A stretch of 64,000 nucleotides of DNA from Gymnogyps californianus. Taxonomy: Eukaryota; Chordata; Aves; Accipitriformes; Cathartidae. A program made the position numbers and the translations under genes. Location: positions 12,393,001 through 12,457,000 of the forward strand of contig NC_059476.1 of assembly GCF_018139145.2 (NCBI RefSeq), read 5' to 3'. Below are positions 1-15,019 of this stretch, in pieces. The notes beneath the pieces were generated by a model, which was not told the origin of the DNA, searched no databases, and saw nothing but the letters and a program-made list of their open reading frames with translations. Numbering within the stretch: the first letter of the stretch is position 1; every line of letters begins with the position of its first letter.

Positions 1-3000
1 TAACAATGTTTCCATCTTTTCCACTCTCAGCGCTCAGCATACAAAATAGATGATATAATAGGATACAGAAGTGTACCAGGGCCACAAGATATCTTTACTA
101 AAACTCAGCACCTGAGAGGCTTTACAAGAATATATCTCCTAAGGGTTAGAGAGAGAAAAATTATGTTTCATTATCAAGCATCTTTGTCTAATCAAATTTA
201 TTTTTCTACTGCAATTTCTACTTATTTGTTGGATTTTCCCAAAATACTGTTAGCATCCCTATCAACCAGAAACAGACTCCTAGCCCCAACCATAACTCAG
301 TATATCAGTAACAAGACTCAGTCCTGCAGCATTCCCTAACAGTAAGGCAGTTGGTGCTAGCAAGGAGCACTGGCATGAAAACATGGGCTGTTTCTTTCAC
401 TTGGCAAGTTGAGTAAAAGCAGTACTACTGGTAGTATACCCCTTGTACCTTACACAATATCCCCCATGTTAGTCTAATGAATAGATTTCCTCACCAACAT
501 CTTTGTTTGGGATTATTATTAGAGCAATGCCAACTGACATTATGAATGGAAAAGGAAAGGAAAAGGAAGCTGGAAACGTTGGCATATTGGCATGGGCAAC
601 GGCACTCAGTACTCACAGTCCACCAGCCTTCAGACCCTGCATGAGGAGACCAAGTATCAGAGATAACCCAAGGGAAAGGCAAGACAGGCCTTACAAAGGG
701 ACTTAATTTTCTTGACAGCTAATTAACAAGTCACTATCATGGAGAAAGCAATTTACACCCTGTGCCGAGCTTCATGCTGCAAAGAGAGAAAGAGAGAAGA
801 AATGAACATAAGCAACGGTAAAAACAGAGAGTATCATCAGAACTCAGGAAGGCACCAGGAATGCTACAAGGTACTAATTATCGGCACCCTGACAAATATC
901 TGTCATTGCAAATTTGCAACTCAATTAAGCCAAGATTTTAATCAGGGCTACAACTGTACTTAATTCTCTCCATTACAGCTGAAGGAAAGCAAGGGGAACC
1001 AGTCATAAAAACAGAACAAAACTGAAATGTGCTACAAACAGACCAAATTGTTCTCAGAAGGAAAAACCAAAACAAACAAAACCCATGAAAGACAAAGCTT
1101 TATGGAGTTAGTGTGCTAAACAAGTCAAGAATTTTGGATAGTAGAAAAGACAGACAAATATCTTAACTTCAGATAGAGATGTTGAAAGACTTTACTTGTG
1201 TGGAAGAGTGTTTACAATCTATGGCAGAGGGATTATTACCCTGGTAGTCAAGGAAACCAGTCTTACAACTACAAGATTTCAAATTTTGGAATTCCCCTTT
1301 TAGGAGGGAACATGGAAAAATCCTCCATGCTCTTCCAAAAGGAGAATGGGATACGGCTCTGGTGTCCCACGTGTGGGCAAACAGGGCCACAAGGCTTTGA
1401 CAACAAACTTGTCCCAATGGCACCGCAGAGGAAAAGGTCACCATTATAAACAAAACGCATCTGTACTGTACTTTAATCTTCTGAGATGATAAATGATAAA
1501 ATAGCCATTGCAAGTCTCCCATAATATTTTCACATACAAAACCATTTACCAGGAGTTACTGAACAGGAAGCTAAAATTTTCAAGCTAGGCTTTCTTTGAA
1601 CTATTGCATCTCTTGATCTTTTCTTTCAAAGAGATGCACACTGAACTCTCAAAGTGCTGACCTTTCGTCACAGCACACTCTTGGTCTTGGAGAATTCAAG
1701 TTTTCTAAAGTTACAAACATATGAACCCTCCACTCCTTTTTAGATGATGCTGAAGATCTAAACATAAATTATACAGAGAAGCAGCTTGGTTTAATTACAA
1801 ATAGTACAGCAAAAATTATTTTCCCAGTTATTATCTTAACTAGATAACCAAAAGACCACATCAGCTGACATGCCAAAATCTGTGTTGAGATTTAGAAGAC
1901 TACTCAAAACCTATTTTTTATTTTTATTACTGTCAGCATCCTAGAGAAAAACATGTACCAAAAGCTGTTCAATTTAATCTTACTGGTGATACTATAGAGA
2001 ACTACCCGAACTCTGCAGACTGTAATGCAAGGCAATAGTTAGAGCACACCACATATTTCCACAATTAGAACATAGTAATACCAAGCTACGCAAGAAATGA
2101 TTTGCTGGTTTTCATTAAAATGCACAGTTCATTTTTATTTTTTCCGACAGTCGCTGCACCAAGATGCATGTTCAGAATGGCAAGAAACTACTGGGCAGAG
2201 ACTATGTAACATTCATACTCAAGTTGAATTGGCACTACAGCCAGTGGAAGCTTTGGTGTTGGCAGGGAAGCAGAGAATCATTTTAGAAAAATGTGACAAA
2301 TCAAAGCTATTGAAGAATATCTGAAACGCTTTAATTATGACGTCTGGCTGAACTAAATACATATGAAAATGAAGATGCTCATTCACACTTACCTTATGGT
2401 TTATAGTTTATAATAATACTTATTATTGCATTTTACCTTTGTCATCTGATAAATCCCACTATTAAAGGCTCAATGCTCAACAATTCAGTGTTGTAAAGAG
2501 TATAGCTGCTGTCTGGTATCTACTCTAATTACTAACTTTTTCTCAGCAAGACTGTAAAAATAGTTTCAGGTGGGGTATTTTAAGTACTGCGTTATTAAAT
2601 GTTCACATAAATACAGTCCAAGCAGTGGGAAATGGCAGTTTCAGAAATCATCTGAATGGCCTTAAGGATCCAGATGCTGGCTACAGTTCTGCAACAGGCA
2701 TCCTAACTGGCCTCAGGAAAATAATTTCAGCATTACATACTTCTGCTCCCCTCACCCCCTTACAATGAGGTGCAGTCCCTACTGATATCGGCATTAGTCA
2801 AGCTGTATTCATTCATATTTTTTAATATATTGCATCTCTCTCAGTGACAGGTACTTCAAGCCAGACAAAATACAAGTGCCAACTGTGGCTTCAAAAAGCC
2901 TGTCAAGGGGAGGTGGACAGTGCTCCTTTAGCCTTCATTATGAAAAATGAAAAAGCATATATTAAAGCTACACACAACACATCTAAGCAAAATAATTTTC

Positions 3001-6000
3001 AAGCTATTTCCAAGGTTTGGGTAATTGTGAAGAAAAAAAAAAAACCACCAGCATCTTCCAGCTGCTATTTAATGCCCCTGAACTTGCATCCTAATCTTTT
3101 TTCCCTTCTACTTTTTTTGCTGCACTCTACATATATTCTGCTATTCAGACTCTTCAGATTTTAAATCTCCACTGGAAGAAAAAAAAAAAAATATATATCT
3201 TACGTTCTTTTTGAAAAGAAAATGAAATATGAAAGCCCAGCATGACTCCTTTCTACCTTTTGATAGCACAGGTTTCCTGCTTTCTTCTTGTCGCTGAGAT
3301 GAAATCTCTTTCTCATTTTCTACCAGTCTTTCAGTGTCAACTCCAACTCACTAGCTTTTGCTACAATCTCATTACTGTCATCAGATTTCACCGACTAATA
3401 TGTCATGCTCACTCCACATTTTAAAAGTTGCTCTCAGCTTCTCACCAGAAACCATCCACTCCAACCACTCCTACCTAGCGGTTTGCAGGATCCCACCCTC
3501 AGCAACACATACTCGTTCAAAAATGCCAAGACTGCTAATGGTTGTAAGAAATCCCACCCTCCACCCGTTGCACTTCCCTCCTTTCATGCTTCGCTCCTAC
3601 TTCTGCATTCAGTTTTCAGCACCATCCCCTGCACTTAAAACACTTCATCTTTGGCCGCTCCTCCTCTTCCATTGCCATGTGTGCTCTTGGTATGAGAATT
3701 GCCCATAAGCATTGCTTTGGCTAACCTCCTATAAATCATAAATACACTAGTTTACCACTAGGAAACAGCCCTGCATCTATCTAGCCCTTTTTATTCTCAA
3801 TCTGACATCCACAAGAGAACATTTTTGCTTTTTTAATCACCTCAAATTCGCAATTGGAAGCAACTTCTTGGTGCCATATGCAGGACTGGGCACTTCAGGG
3901 AGCAAGACCTCTGCTCCCTTGAGCTCCATCTCTCACACAAGGAAACAAGACCAACTTCCCAACTCACTCAGGTATGTACATTTGATACACCATTCTCATT
4001 AGACTTGCATGCAAAATACTGAAACGTTCGCAGTTATAGTACTGGTATAGCGACAGTGGTCTGCCTAAGGATAAAAAGCAAGGCAAGTTTCATAGTGAAT
4101 CTTTCCATACTGTTTCATATAAAGTAACAATAAGATCTAGCACATTCTCACACTGCATTTCATTTCACAGCATGTTTTTTGCAAACTGTCTTTGCCACTT
4201 AGCTCCTGAAAAATGTCCACTCAGGATGTTTTTACTAAGAAGCGATGCTTGCTAACCTTGACCACCTGAGCAGCCACTGATTCCTTTCTAATCTCATCTT
4301 TTCCTTCAATACTATGTTGTTTTTATTTCTAAGCCATCAATCTACAGCACCTCTACACCTGCACTAGCACATAGTTTTCTCTTTCAGCTATGAAGCTGAA
4401 GCATTACTCCCATTCTACTTCAGCAACATTACTTCTGGGCATTTCCAGCAAGGTTATCAGCATTCTGCATTTCTTTCTGAGACTGTCCAAACTTCCCTCA
4501 TACCGTGCCCAAAAACAAGAAGAGAAGAATGGAAATAAAAATGAAGCCCTGCAGCTGAAGTTTTGAGGGGCTGGAGAGGATTTTCCCCACGCTCCCAATA
4601 GTGATTGAGGCAATCAGCCCAGTTGTATCGAGGCACGGCACAACCTCCCATGAGGAATCTCTGTGCCTGACTACAGATGATCAGAAGACGTTTCACAACA
4701 TAAACTTCAAATATATGGTATTATTTTCTTCCAGTATTAATTTATGGATAAAGCCATAGCTGGATTCATGACACCACTACTGCTACAAAACTAATAGTGA
4801 TCAGTGCACATACAGATCTTTAAATATTTTTCCTCAGCTACAAAGTACCTTACTTACTGAAAAAAACTGTATTTGGAAGTTAAGATTATGATTTGTTTAC
4901 AAACTGACCAACTCCATTGGTGAAAGAAAAACAGATTTTTATCAGTATTCTTCCTACTTTATTCTGATATTATAAAGAGAAACATTGCCTCTTTATATTC
5001 TTTAATTCAATCACTCTTATGAAATGCTCAATCCAGCCCCCAAACCCGAGGAAGAACAGAAACCAACTACACTTTTTTTTTTTTTAAACTCTGTATCTCA
5101 CTTGTTCACTTTTGACTTCTACAAAGCTTAATTCATCCAACCTCCACCCTAACCCCTGGGAGCATCTTGTACTTTCCAGCCATCTGGACTGTATTTACTT
5201 TACTGGAAGAAAGTTAAATTCGCTCATGAACAAAGAAAATCCCCTTACTATCTTCCCATCTTGTCTGCACAGTTATTTTCTAAGTTCTTATTTTCTCAAA
5301 AAAATAATTATGCCCTCTGGGGAGCTCGCACAGTCTTCCTTGTGACCTCTACTGAGGTCATACAACTTCTTCATTTACCATTTTCTAGTGCTGCCTTTTT
5401 TTCTTTTTAAAAAAGTGAAATCACTATTTTTCCCCTCAGTTTTCACCTTCTCTTCACAAAAGCCCTTACAAACAGCATGAAAGTTCACGTATGAGGGATT
5501 AGGACAGTAGCAATTGTACCAAAGTGTTTATTTAGACAGCAAAAGTGACAGTTTTGCAAATAAAATGAACTATTGCCAAACTAAGATCAGAGACAAATTT
5601 TAAAAGGAGCATAGACAAACATTTATTTTTGAAGTCATACTCATTTTGATGGTGTCTCTCTCTCCCCCTGGTAGCTCACTGCTAGTGCAAGACTGCTGCA
5701 TCTCTGTTCCTCCACCTTTTGTCAAAATACCCGTGCTGCGACTCCTCTCCCAACACTACGGTTACAAATGTGCCGAGGAAGACTTGCAGAAAAAGTGCAA
5801 ACTGCAGAAGACAAGCAATTACCTCAAACTGGTTTTTACTTTCAACCACATGTACTTAAAACCCACTGACTTTTATCTGGTTTTATCTGAGCTGCTGTAT
5901 AAGGCTTCCCTTTTAGTGCATTTTATAATCCTATTTTTCAAGGCACACTATCTCTTTCAATCAAAGGTAGTCAACTATAGCTTATCATTAAAAGTTATTT

Positions 6001-9000
6001 TGCACCTTTATGCTACTCCACTTGACATGCACCAGAAATCTGCATCAAGTTTCAATGAAAGCCAGATTGGCCCCTTTGTTACAGAGAAAATTAATGAAAG
6101 CAATGAGCAATGCATGACATGCAGCTAACTTTTTAATCAGGAATTGAAGGTTCCTGAGCCTTTGTGATGCTTGACTCAAGCATCTGACTAATTTCAAAAT
6201 TTAATTCAGTTTAATGAGCTAGTTTAATACCTGTGATAAGGGAAAAATGCCAATGCAGAACTATACTGTAACATAAATTAGAAAACAGGTACTAGAAGAA
6301 AAATACCTTTCCAGAGGGATGACTGCTTAAAGAGAACTACCTGCTGTTGTTTATTTTCAGGTTGAACCTCTGAATTTAATTCAAAGAAGTGACCCTTCAG
6401 AGGCGTAATAATTTTTAATGATCACATCAAGTATCTTCTTGTTTCTTCAACGGCTCTTCTGGAATACCAAGGAGTAGAAGTTCAATCACAGATGTGCGGG
6501 AGGCTGCATACCACAACCACAGTAAATTCATTAGAGTAGGAAATACAGTGTAGAGATAACCATGAATTAAAAATGTAATTGAACATGTCCATGTGAAAAA
6601 ATAACTACTGAAATAACTCACCCAAATACCACCACTTATAAAATAATGCAAAATAGATTTTGCATAAAGCTCTGTGGCCACACAAATGCTTGGACCAGAA
6701 TAATTAAGGGGACAAGGCCAGGGCAGAAACACTTCCCTTGCCAACATTTACCTCTTCCACATCTATGAAATGAGGACTTAATGCAATGTTAACAAAACCA
6801 AACATTTTGCTTCCTTGCATTCATAGTTGCCAGTTTCTAGACTGATTCAACATTATCCCTTCCCAGTTTTTTGCGTCCTCATCTCCAAAACCCACAAAGG
6901 ACCATCAGTATGAATAAACACGTTTTGTCATTAAAGTTAGCCGAAGCATAGTGAAGCTGCAACATATTTCTGCTTTAGGGAAGCATTGCCAAATTATTTA
7001 TCAGAAACAAAACCCCAGGAGATCTGTTACCAGTTGAGCAATACCTCCACTAACAAGGACTTTTCCCCCCCTTTATGTGATTTCGAGCTGTTCAAATTTT
7101 CCCCAGAATTGTAATATTTTTTTCTTTTAGAAGTGAAGACATGGACAATAATCAATTAGGCAACTGAACTTCCTTTTCTTGAGACACAAGCCTAACGTTT
7201 CATGCAAGCTACTAAAAATAAGTTTTACTTCTAGCAATGACAACTCCTCACAGCTTAATCAAAGGAATAGCAATCACAGCCTAATGGGCTCTGTTCTCTA
7301 GAGCACCTGAGTTAGAAAATGATCAGCAAGAGAAGATTCACTGCAGAGAAGAGCAGAATCTGCAAAGAAGCGAGAATCAATATATTTGCATTTAGTGTGC
7401 ATCAATTTGATTTTACATGTTTCTAACAGAGAGAACGTCAAGTGACTTGATTCTCAGTCTGCAGCTATGGTATGGAATTAGTTTCTAAGGAAACAGGGCA
7501 GAATCTGAAGGAACAAAATTTCTGGGTTTGTGCTGCTTCTGTAGCAAACACAGCATCAGCTGCAGAAGGCGCATGAAGCAAAATCCCTCCAAACCGATTA
7601 AGGAATTGAATCTTGAGCATCCTGAACTAGTAATTTAACTAGCAACCTTGCTGGCGAGGCACACCCATCTAGTCAAGGAGGGAGAGCACAGAACTGTAAG
7701 CAGATGCACCCCCGCTCATCACCAGTACCAGCCTACTCCTCTCAACAACAGTGCAGGAAGAGACACTAAAAATAACCTATAATACAGCTGGCACTTAATA
7801 TAGTTTGCTCATTCATGCATGCTGCAGTTCCCCTATGACTTTTTAAAAATCTAACTGCCCACATCTCATGGTTACTCTTTCAGATGGAAAAGAAATTTTT
7901 AAGCAGTGAGGCAGCAAACATTTCTTTCTTTCCAAGAACTCAAAGGGGGCCAGGTAAAAGGTGCTGATTTTCAGGATTTTCCACACCATGAACCCCAAGC
8001 GGGTTTCCCTGCCGCAATGAGTACTGGACTTCGGAGGGGGTCCTCCCAGGCCTCCTTGCCAGTGGAGCTGATGACATTGGGCTGCTTCAGATGCTCTCCC
8101 CAGCCAGCGCTGCGCCCCACGTGCAGGGATGGCACTCAGGATGCAGACAGACCCAAAGGGCAGCTACGCCAGGGAACTCCACAAGATTGGTTCCTCCAGG
8201 CCAAAATGATCAGAATTCTTTGGAGAATTTAAAACTTCAGAAGTACATGGTGTACTTCCGAAACTTCAAAATGAAACATTCCTTCTACCAACCAGCAGCA
8301 TAACCCACTGCTTAGCAATGGAGGTTGCAGGTGTGTATGAATCTGCAAGAGGCAAAACAAGTCTTGTTATCCATCATTCTCACAACACAGCAAGACAGTT
8401 TCTCTCTGGGTACACACAGGGTTTTAAAGAAAAAAGTTACCTTAAATTCACGTTTCCAAATAAATCCAGGTCTCCTTTACATTCAGTAAAAACTGGACCG
8501 TGAATTGAAAATAAAATCTTTCTAAAGCAGTTTCAATACAGGTGTTCGAGCGAGGCTAATTTCAGCTCCAGAAAGAATGCTCCTCGGTTTGCATACGTGC
8601 TGTGTTGGTTTGGGCAGGGACAATTCTTTTTGCACAGCTGTCCACTTCGCAGAAGAAAAATTCCAATGCACCTCAAAACATCAGTGTTAAGAACCTACTT
8701 CCAAAAGTGTTTGCCTGAAGGCCAGCAGCCCAGAGATAACAGCCCAGGCCTGAAATCCCAAATACATTACCACAGGCCAGGATATTACTTCACTATGTTA
8801 TTCCACCGCAGACTGCACGTCAATACCCATCTCTCTCTATAAATCAATGGACCTTATTTTTGGTATTCTTCAATTCTTTGGTAAGCTTCAAAATAAATCC
8901 TTCTGACCAACCTCCCAAATTAATTATGCAAATGCTGTATGAAAATGCACAGATCATTATTATTTCAAATTTTTAAACCTCTGCACAGATACTCTGAAAG

Positions 9001-12000
9001 GAAAAGAAAGTAAATGCCTAATTATACACTGAATAATCCAGATAATGGCCTGTCACATGCATCACTCTGAATGCAAATCAGAATGATGGTTTTAGCTGTA
9101 AACACAATGTGGAAACGTCAAATAACTTTGATCTCGTCTTTGGCAAGAACACACTTCTTTAAGATACCATTCAGTATTCAATGGGATATATATATATTTT
9201 TAGCATTTTTCTCCTGTTGAGTTTCAAAGCCTTTCCTTACAAAACATACCCTATGAGATATCCCAATAGAGATGAATAATCGTATTTCCCTGAACAGAAG
9301 AACGCTGCCACTTACTGCCTTGCTAAAAACACTAGAAGGAACAATACTTTGTTTACCGCATTATTGTCATTCAAGCAAAGCGTGATTGTTTTTGTATTCA
9401 AAATGTCCATAAAGAAAGGCTGTACTCAAAAATTCCTGTGCTGAGGGTCACTTACCGCTTCAGAGAGAGGAAGAAAGACATACCCACAGCAAGTAACTAA
9501 CCTCCTAACACCTGCTGTGGAAATGAGTCCCTAACATGCACTCCAGGCCTGTTTAGCAGGTAGGATTTTCTTCTTTTCAGACTATGTCTTTCTTACACAG
9601 CAAGCAAACCATGCAGAAATAGAGAGACATATGAAAGGAAGGGCTAAAACCGAACAGGTAGAAGTAGATGAGAATGCCCAGGTTAGACATGCCAGGGAGG
9701 CAGCAGGAACCACTGCCATCCTCTTCGTGCCTGGTACTAGAGAAATTCCTTATACCACTGCCCATGCTTATAAAGCCAAATTTCAGCATGTGTTAAAACA
9801 CATTTCAAGACAATGTTATTAAGGGGAGATTAGGCTTTTAATGAGCCAGCTCCACAACTCAAGAAACTTAGGCTATCAGTTGGAAAAGAACAAATAAAGA
9901 ATTTCAGTGGCTACATGATGACAGTAGCTATTTCAGATATAAATGCAACAAGAATGCCTACCTGCTGTATGGCACAGCAGTCTTCACTTCCCCCTCCTGG
10001 CTTTGCTTTCTAAGACCTTTTGCCACTTACAGGTAAAGCATAAGATACTAAATTTCATGTTGAGATTATACTAGTTTTAAGGTATGAAGAAATTCTATAA
10101 AAATAACAATCCAGGAAAATAAACACACAACTTCTTAAATGATAGATAACTGGAATAGATTTAGGGGTCAGTCCAATGAAAATACTGCTGCTGCTGCTGC
10201 ACAGTTTTGCCTGGTTGGATCACCACATTAAGACAAAAGACAGATCCTGTCAGATATTGCTGCAAGAGCTACTATAACAAAGTTTACTGATGCAATCCTT
10301 GTTTGTCATTCACTATAGGGATTCCGGTTTTCCAAAGGGGAAAAAGAAAAAAAAACAAACCAGGACCATTAAAACTATACATGTTACAGTCAGTTTACAG
10401 AAGATGTAAACAAGAACAATACCCTAATTTACTTACATTCAGAAGACAAATCCCTTCTTTGATGAATGCCTGGTGCAAAGCTTCAGAAGATTGCTCAATT
10501 AGTTTAACTTATTTTGCCACCAGAAGCAAAAGGAAATTCTTACATTTAGACTCTGGAAGAGACTTCATTTCACAATATACAGGTCAAGCTTTCTCAAAAA
10601 CAGAAGTTATCAGGGTATAAGAACATGACCAGTTAACCTTTCTGTCCCCTTCAGAAATCAAGCGGGTTTTTTCTTTTTTCTCAGTTGAGACAGAACATTA
10701 TTTGCAACTTAGTCAAACTGACTCACTTCCACAGGCTCTTCCAGCACACTTCTAGAAAAGCCCTTTTGGGAGGGGATTGTTTTTCCTCCTTCAAAACCAT
10801 AAGTGAAAATGATATTCAAGTGTACAGTTAGAACAGTACAAATGTAAATTATTGCTATGCAAAAAGGATGCTATTCAGTTTTATATGTTCCTCCCTCAAG
10901 AAAGGAAGGATGAGACCTCGTTTGGTTTTGATTCCTCCCTCCCAGCTCTTGCAAAGTTAAATCAAACCATGTCATCCCCCTCCTCACCTCTCAGTAGCTG
11001 CCTTTCTAACAAGATCCTCAACTTTGGCTAAGGGCATTTATTATACACACTTTGATCCCTTCAACAAAAATTACTTAAAAAAGGGAAGAAAACAGCGCTG
11101 ATCCAACAGAGCACTACATAAAGTGGTGATGCAAGACTGCACGAGATGTATGTCGAAGGCCAGCAGAATTAATCCAAGTCCAGGTCTAAAATAAAACAGT
11201 ACTACAAAAGTGTAAGATTTCCTGAGTATGTGCACCTCATTCAAGTTACACAAGCCCTTACTGATCTTTGCAACTCACTTGCTTTCACTGCTAAACTCAA
11301 GAAACAAAATAGTCACTTTTATGCTGCTTCTACAACACTGCCACATTGAGAACTTGTACATTAAATTCAGTTAGAAAAAGAGAGCAAAACTAGGATAGAA
11401 TTAATTGACATCTTCAACTTGAGTCCAACTGTTGAATGTTTTAATGATTCAAGTCTAATCTTGAGGTTTTATCTAAGCTTTTCTTTTTACTGTTTTATAG
11501 TAATATTTGCCTATTCAGATTGGGTTTGGAAATGTAAACAGAGACTTGTTACCTAGTTAAACAGAAATCCTATCCAGTGTAACATTTTATTAAGTCAAGA
11601 CGCTACTTAACACACCATCCATATTCTCCCCTCACTGTCTTCCTGGCCATCCGCTCCTTCCTCATTTGTTGTTCCATTCAACAAGCTCTTGTTGCTTGTT
11701 CCATTTCTGTTTGGCAAAATGCACAAGTTTGAGTCTTTGTATGAAAACAACCGTAACTGCTTGACAAACACCTTAGGAATTGCAAGTTGTAATATCATAA
11801 CATTTCATGAACTTTCTCCTGAGTTTGCATCAACCTATAGGCTTACAGGCAAAGTGCAGTCATGTACTCAAGTTTCCTGTTTTCATATTCCCCCTCCTCC
11901 TTTTTGAAGCAAGATTACTCTCATCCTTAGAAACAGGAAGTTATTAAGTTCAAAATGTTTATACTAAGTGAAAACATACATATTGCCATGACCGCTCTTC

Positions 12001-12229
12001 AGTGACTATTGGGTGGTCTCAATCTGAATCCACTTTCTGACCAGCAAGTGCTTCCCCTGGAGAAGTTATCAAAGCACAGCCTCAGAGACCAAGGATTGGA
12101 AAGGTATAAACAATCAGCTATTATAATTACAGTTTAGGATTTTTTCAATTTTGTTTTTTAAAGACTTTAACCTACCCACAAAAACCCCCCAAACATCTGT
12201 TTTCAGTAAATATTTAAATAAATGTTTTC

Positions 12230-12420
12230 CCCAAATTATATCAGAAATTGGCTAGTGCCGTACATTTCTTGGGATGAGGTCAGGAATGTGCATTACTGCA
12301 GCGCCTTCGTTGCAGTTAATTAGCATGCTTATTTGTGCCAGAGTGTGGTTGAAGAAGGAAATTCATAGCCCGCTGGCATCCTCCACTGATAACCTTCAGA
12401 ACACCGTCTGCAACTGCCTG
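12230..12420. promoter_or_regulatory. candidate conserved non-coding element
   Basis: This stretch is more complex in sequence than its AT-rich surroundings. It holds a GTTAATTAGCATGC core that combines a homeodomain-type TTAATTA with an AGCATGC palindrome, plus GC-balanced flanks and no simple repeats. There is no coding potential. The regulatory role is inferred from texture only. Confidence 0.25.
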
Positions 12421-13371
12421 TGATACGTGTCTGCAACATGCCAACTTCTGGTCATATCGTTCTTACTCATAAACTCCTAAACCATTTCAAGTTTCCTCTT
12501 ATATTTGTTAAGCATTAAAAAAAAAAAAATCTTCAATTTAGTACTTTGATAATAACACATTAACGGGTGGCCCACAAAGACTTCCCATACACAGAACATC
12601 TGACTGCAACTCTCCCCAGACTAAGAGAAAAATCTGTCACTTGTGATTCGAGTTTATTGTCATACTAATCCCAGTTTACTACGGCTCGCCTTTTGCGGAT
12701 ATAAATTAAATTCCAGGAGAAATCAAACTCCAGTCCATCAGCACAAATTTTCAATTGCTTTTTCAACACCATTTGTCCTTATTACAGAAAAATGTACTTC
12801 CTCCCAACCTCAAGATTTTAATTATTAAATAATATTTGGAAGAAGTGAAGAACTCTCTACTCAGAAGAGAGCTGCAAAGCAGTTCCTCAGTAATCATGAG
12901 CACTTTCAGGAAACTTGAATGCTCCTCCAGCACGCCCACTTGCTTCCCGCGAACAAGCAGTCTTCAGAATTATCTGGAGAGGTCTTCCAAAGTGCTGAGA
13001 ACATGATTTCTGTGCATTTTGATGCTCTATGAATCACCAAGAACAGAACATGAAGCCAAGAAACAGTAAAACATGCACATGTACAAAGAACAAATAAGAG
13101 CTGCTAAGACTAATATTAGACCTACCAAAATATATCCTGAACATATCAGGAAGAGACCAACAGGAACTTGCACATTATGCCACTTCCACATGAGACTCTC
13201 TACTTTTGTTTGGACCCACAGATCAATACAAGTGTCAGGAATTAATAAAGCTAGCAGTACAGATCAGCTCTCCAGAGACCAGCCACATCTGTTCAGCAAT
13301 GCCAAGCTGCCAGCTGGATAGAGTCCCAAAAGCCTTTAAAGGGTCATCATGCACAGCGAAAGCTTGCACTC

Positions 13372-13520
13372 GGCTAAAAACCTTTTAGCCTAGCAACTAA
13401 AAAGGTAATAGGTATTCTGTTAATTACATTAAGCAATTAAGTCATGTTTAGCTCTGTTAATTAAGATGCCTAATTTTAAAAGGTTTAATAGCCACAGTAT
13501 TTAAATTCCTGTTTTGTTCC
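13372..13520. promoter_or_regulatory. homeodomain-motif-rich non-coding element
   Basis: The 10-base word CTGTTAATTA occurs twice, at 13417-13426 and 13454-13463, with another AATTA-type site between them. An 8-base inverted repeat (CCTTTTAG and CTAAAAAGG) precedes them. Repeated TTAATTA cores are typical binding sites for homeodomain factors. Function is inferred, not shown. Confidence 0.28.
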
Positions 13521-15019
13521 TGTTTTGCAATAAAAAATCTATTCTAAATTACTGTCATTCTCATGACTGAGTGAAAAAAAAAGTTATGCTGTTAACAGAT
13601 AAGCTCATCAGTTGAAATGGAAAGAGTCAGAGAAAGTATTACTCGTTGAATACTGCATATTCTAAGCAACTTTAATGTACGAATGATCAGTTAAAAAATC
13701 CAAAATGAAAGACACCCTGGATCTCAGATGAGAGAGATGAGACCATTAACCACACAAAGTTATTTTATCTAGGTACAAATTGACAAAATGTCCTTTCCTT
13801 GTGCACGTTTGATCAGAGCCTGTTAAGGGAAGAAATAAACCCTACAGTAGATGACATTTCCCTCACTCCCCAGTATGTGCCTCACTGACATACAAGGTCT
13901 TGCAGGGTATAAAAGCTCCCATCAAGTTTTTGATAAAAGAAGCTATTTCTGAAATAACTGTCTGCTGGCCTACATGGAAATTGCTCCTTCCAAATACCCT
14001 AAAATCAGGAGTACAGTACCGTACATGCTCGGTTAAACACTGCTTCATCTACAGCTTTTTCCACAGCTGCAGGTGGCCCAACTTTCATGTGGGAAAGACA
14101 TGACTGACACCCTTAAATACCTTGGTAGGCATGTGCTGAAGAGATTCGTTATTTAGGATTACAGCAGCCAAAACCTCACTGCATAGCTCCCCCTGCTCCA
14201 AGGGCATCACAGCCCAATACTCCTTTTATTACAAGAAATCATGCCTCTGATGTTCGCAAGGTATTTCCAATTCTTATCTTTCGGCTGTTTCCCAAGTTGA
14301 ACCCAAAGGGTGAATCCAGGCTAGACCTCTTCACAAGCCCCCCAGACAGCTCGTTTTGTGAGCAAAGAAGCCACTTTTAAAAGCACAATTAAGATCAACC
14401 TGCTGAAATTAGTCTGAAGAATTCATGCGAACAACTGCTGTGCAGTCTATTTCATTAAAAGCAAACCATTGTTCCCAAATTTTACTCAGAGCAGTGAGCA
14501 GTACCAGGGGTTTGCTACCAGTCCTAAAAGGCATTGTGTCTGTGAAGGTTTGTCTCTGCACAGTATTGCTCTTTCTGACCCCATGCAGTGCTTCAGGAGC
14601 GCTACCAGCATTGCAGGGCCACTACAGGATGTGGGACACTAGCCATGAAGGCACCTGGAATTATTAGCCCCCATTCGATTAGCAATTCAGCTACTAATTT
14701 TTTATCCCTTTAAGCAGGGCTTAACAACCACATTACAGAGTACACCAGACCGGCCATCTGGAAATGCAGATGTCATCTGCTCACCTTTGTAATCTGCTGT
14801 AAGGTTTTTCAGATGAAGATGTATTTCATCTTGTGGTGCTATATAAATAAACAAAGTATTATAAACAATCATTTTTATCTGACTGGGGTTATGTCATATG
14901 GTTTGCTTCCTTTATGAAAGAAAACACGTACATAAAGTGCAACCAGATGCTGTTGGCAGAGAATCGATTTAATATGGACTCATTTCTAAAAACATGATTA
15001 CAGATGTGGCCTACATCTT

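Noticed and set aside
5646..6128. 160-codon open frame on the + strand
   Set aside because: It sits in AT-rich sequence, has no recognised domain and no promoter or splice context. Chance is more likely than a gene.
6427..6747. Possible relationship of the hydrophobic frame to TMEM254-type membrane proteins
   Set aside because: Only a few scattered residues could be lined up by eye, which is within chance, so no family is assigned.
8239..8262. Small hairpin GAAGTACA-TGG-TGTACTTC as a possible microRNA precursor
   Set aside because: The stem is only about 8 base pairs, with no extended pairing. This is far short of a microRNA precursor.
10184..10200. CTG trinucleotide run
   Set aside because: Only five units in non-coding DNA; too short to be notable.
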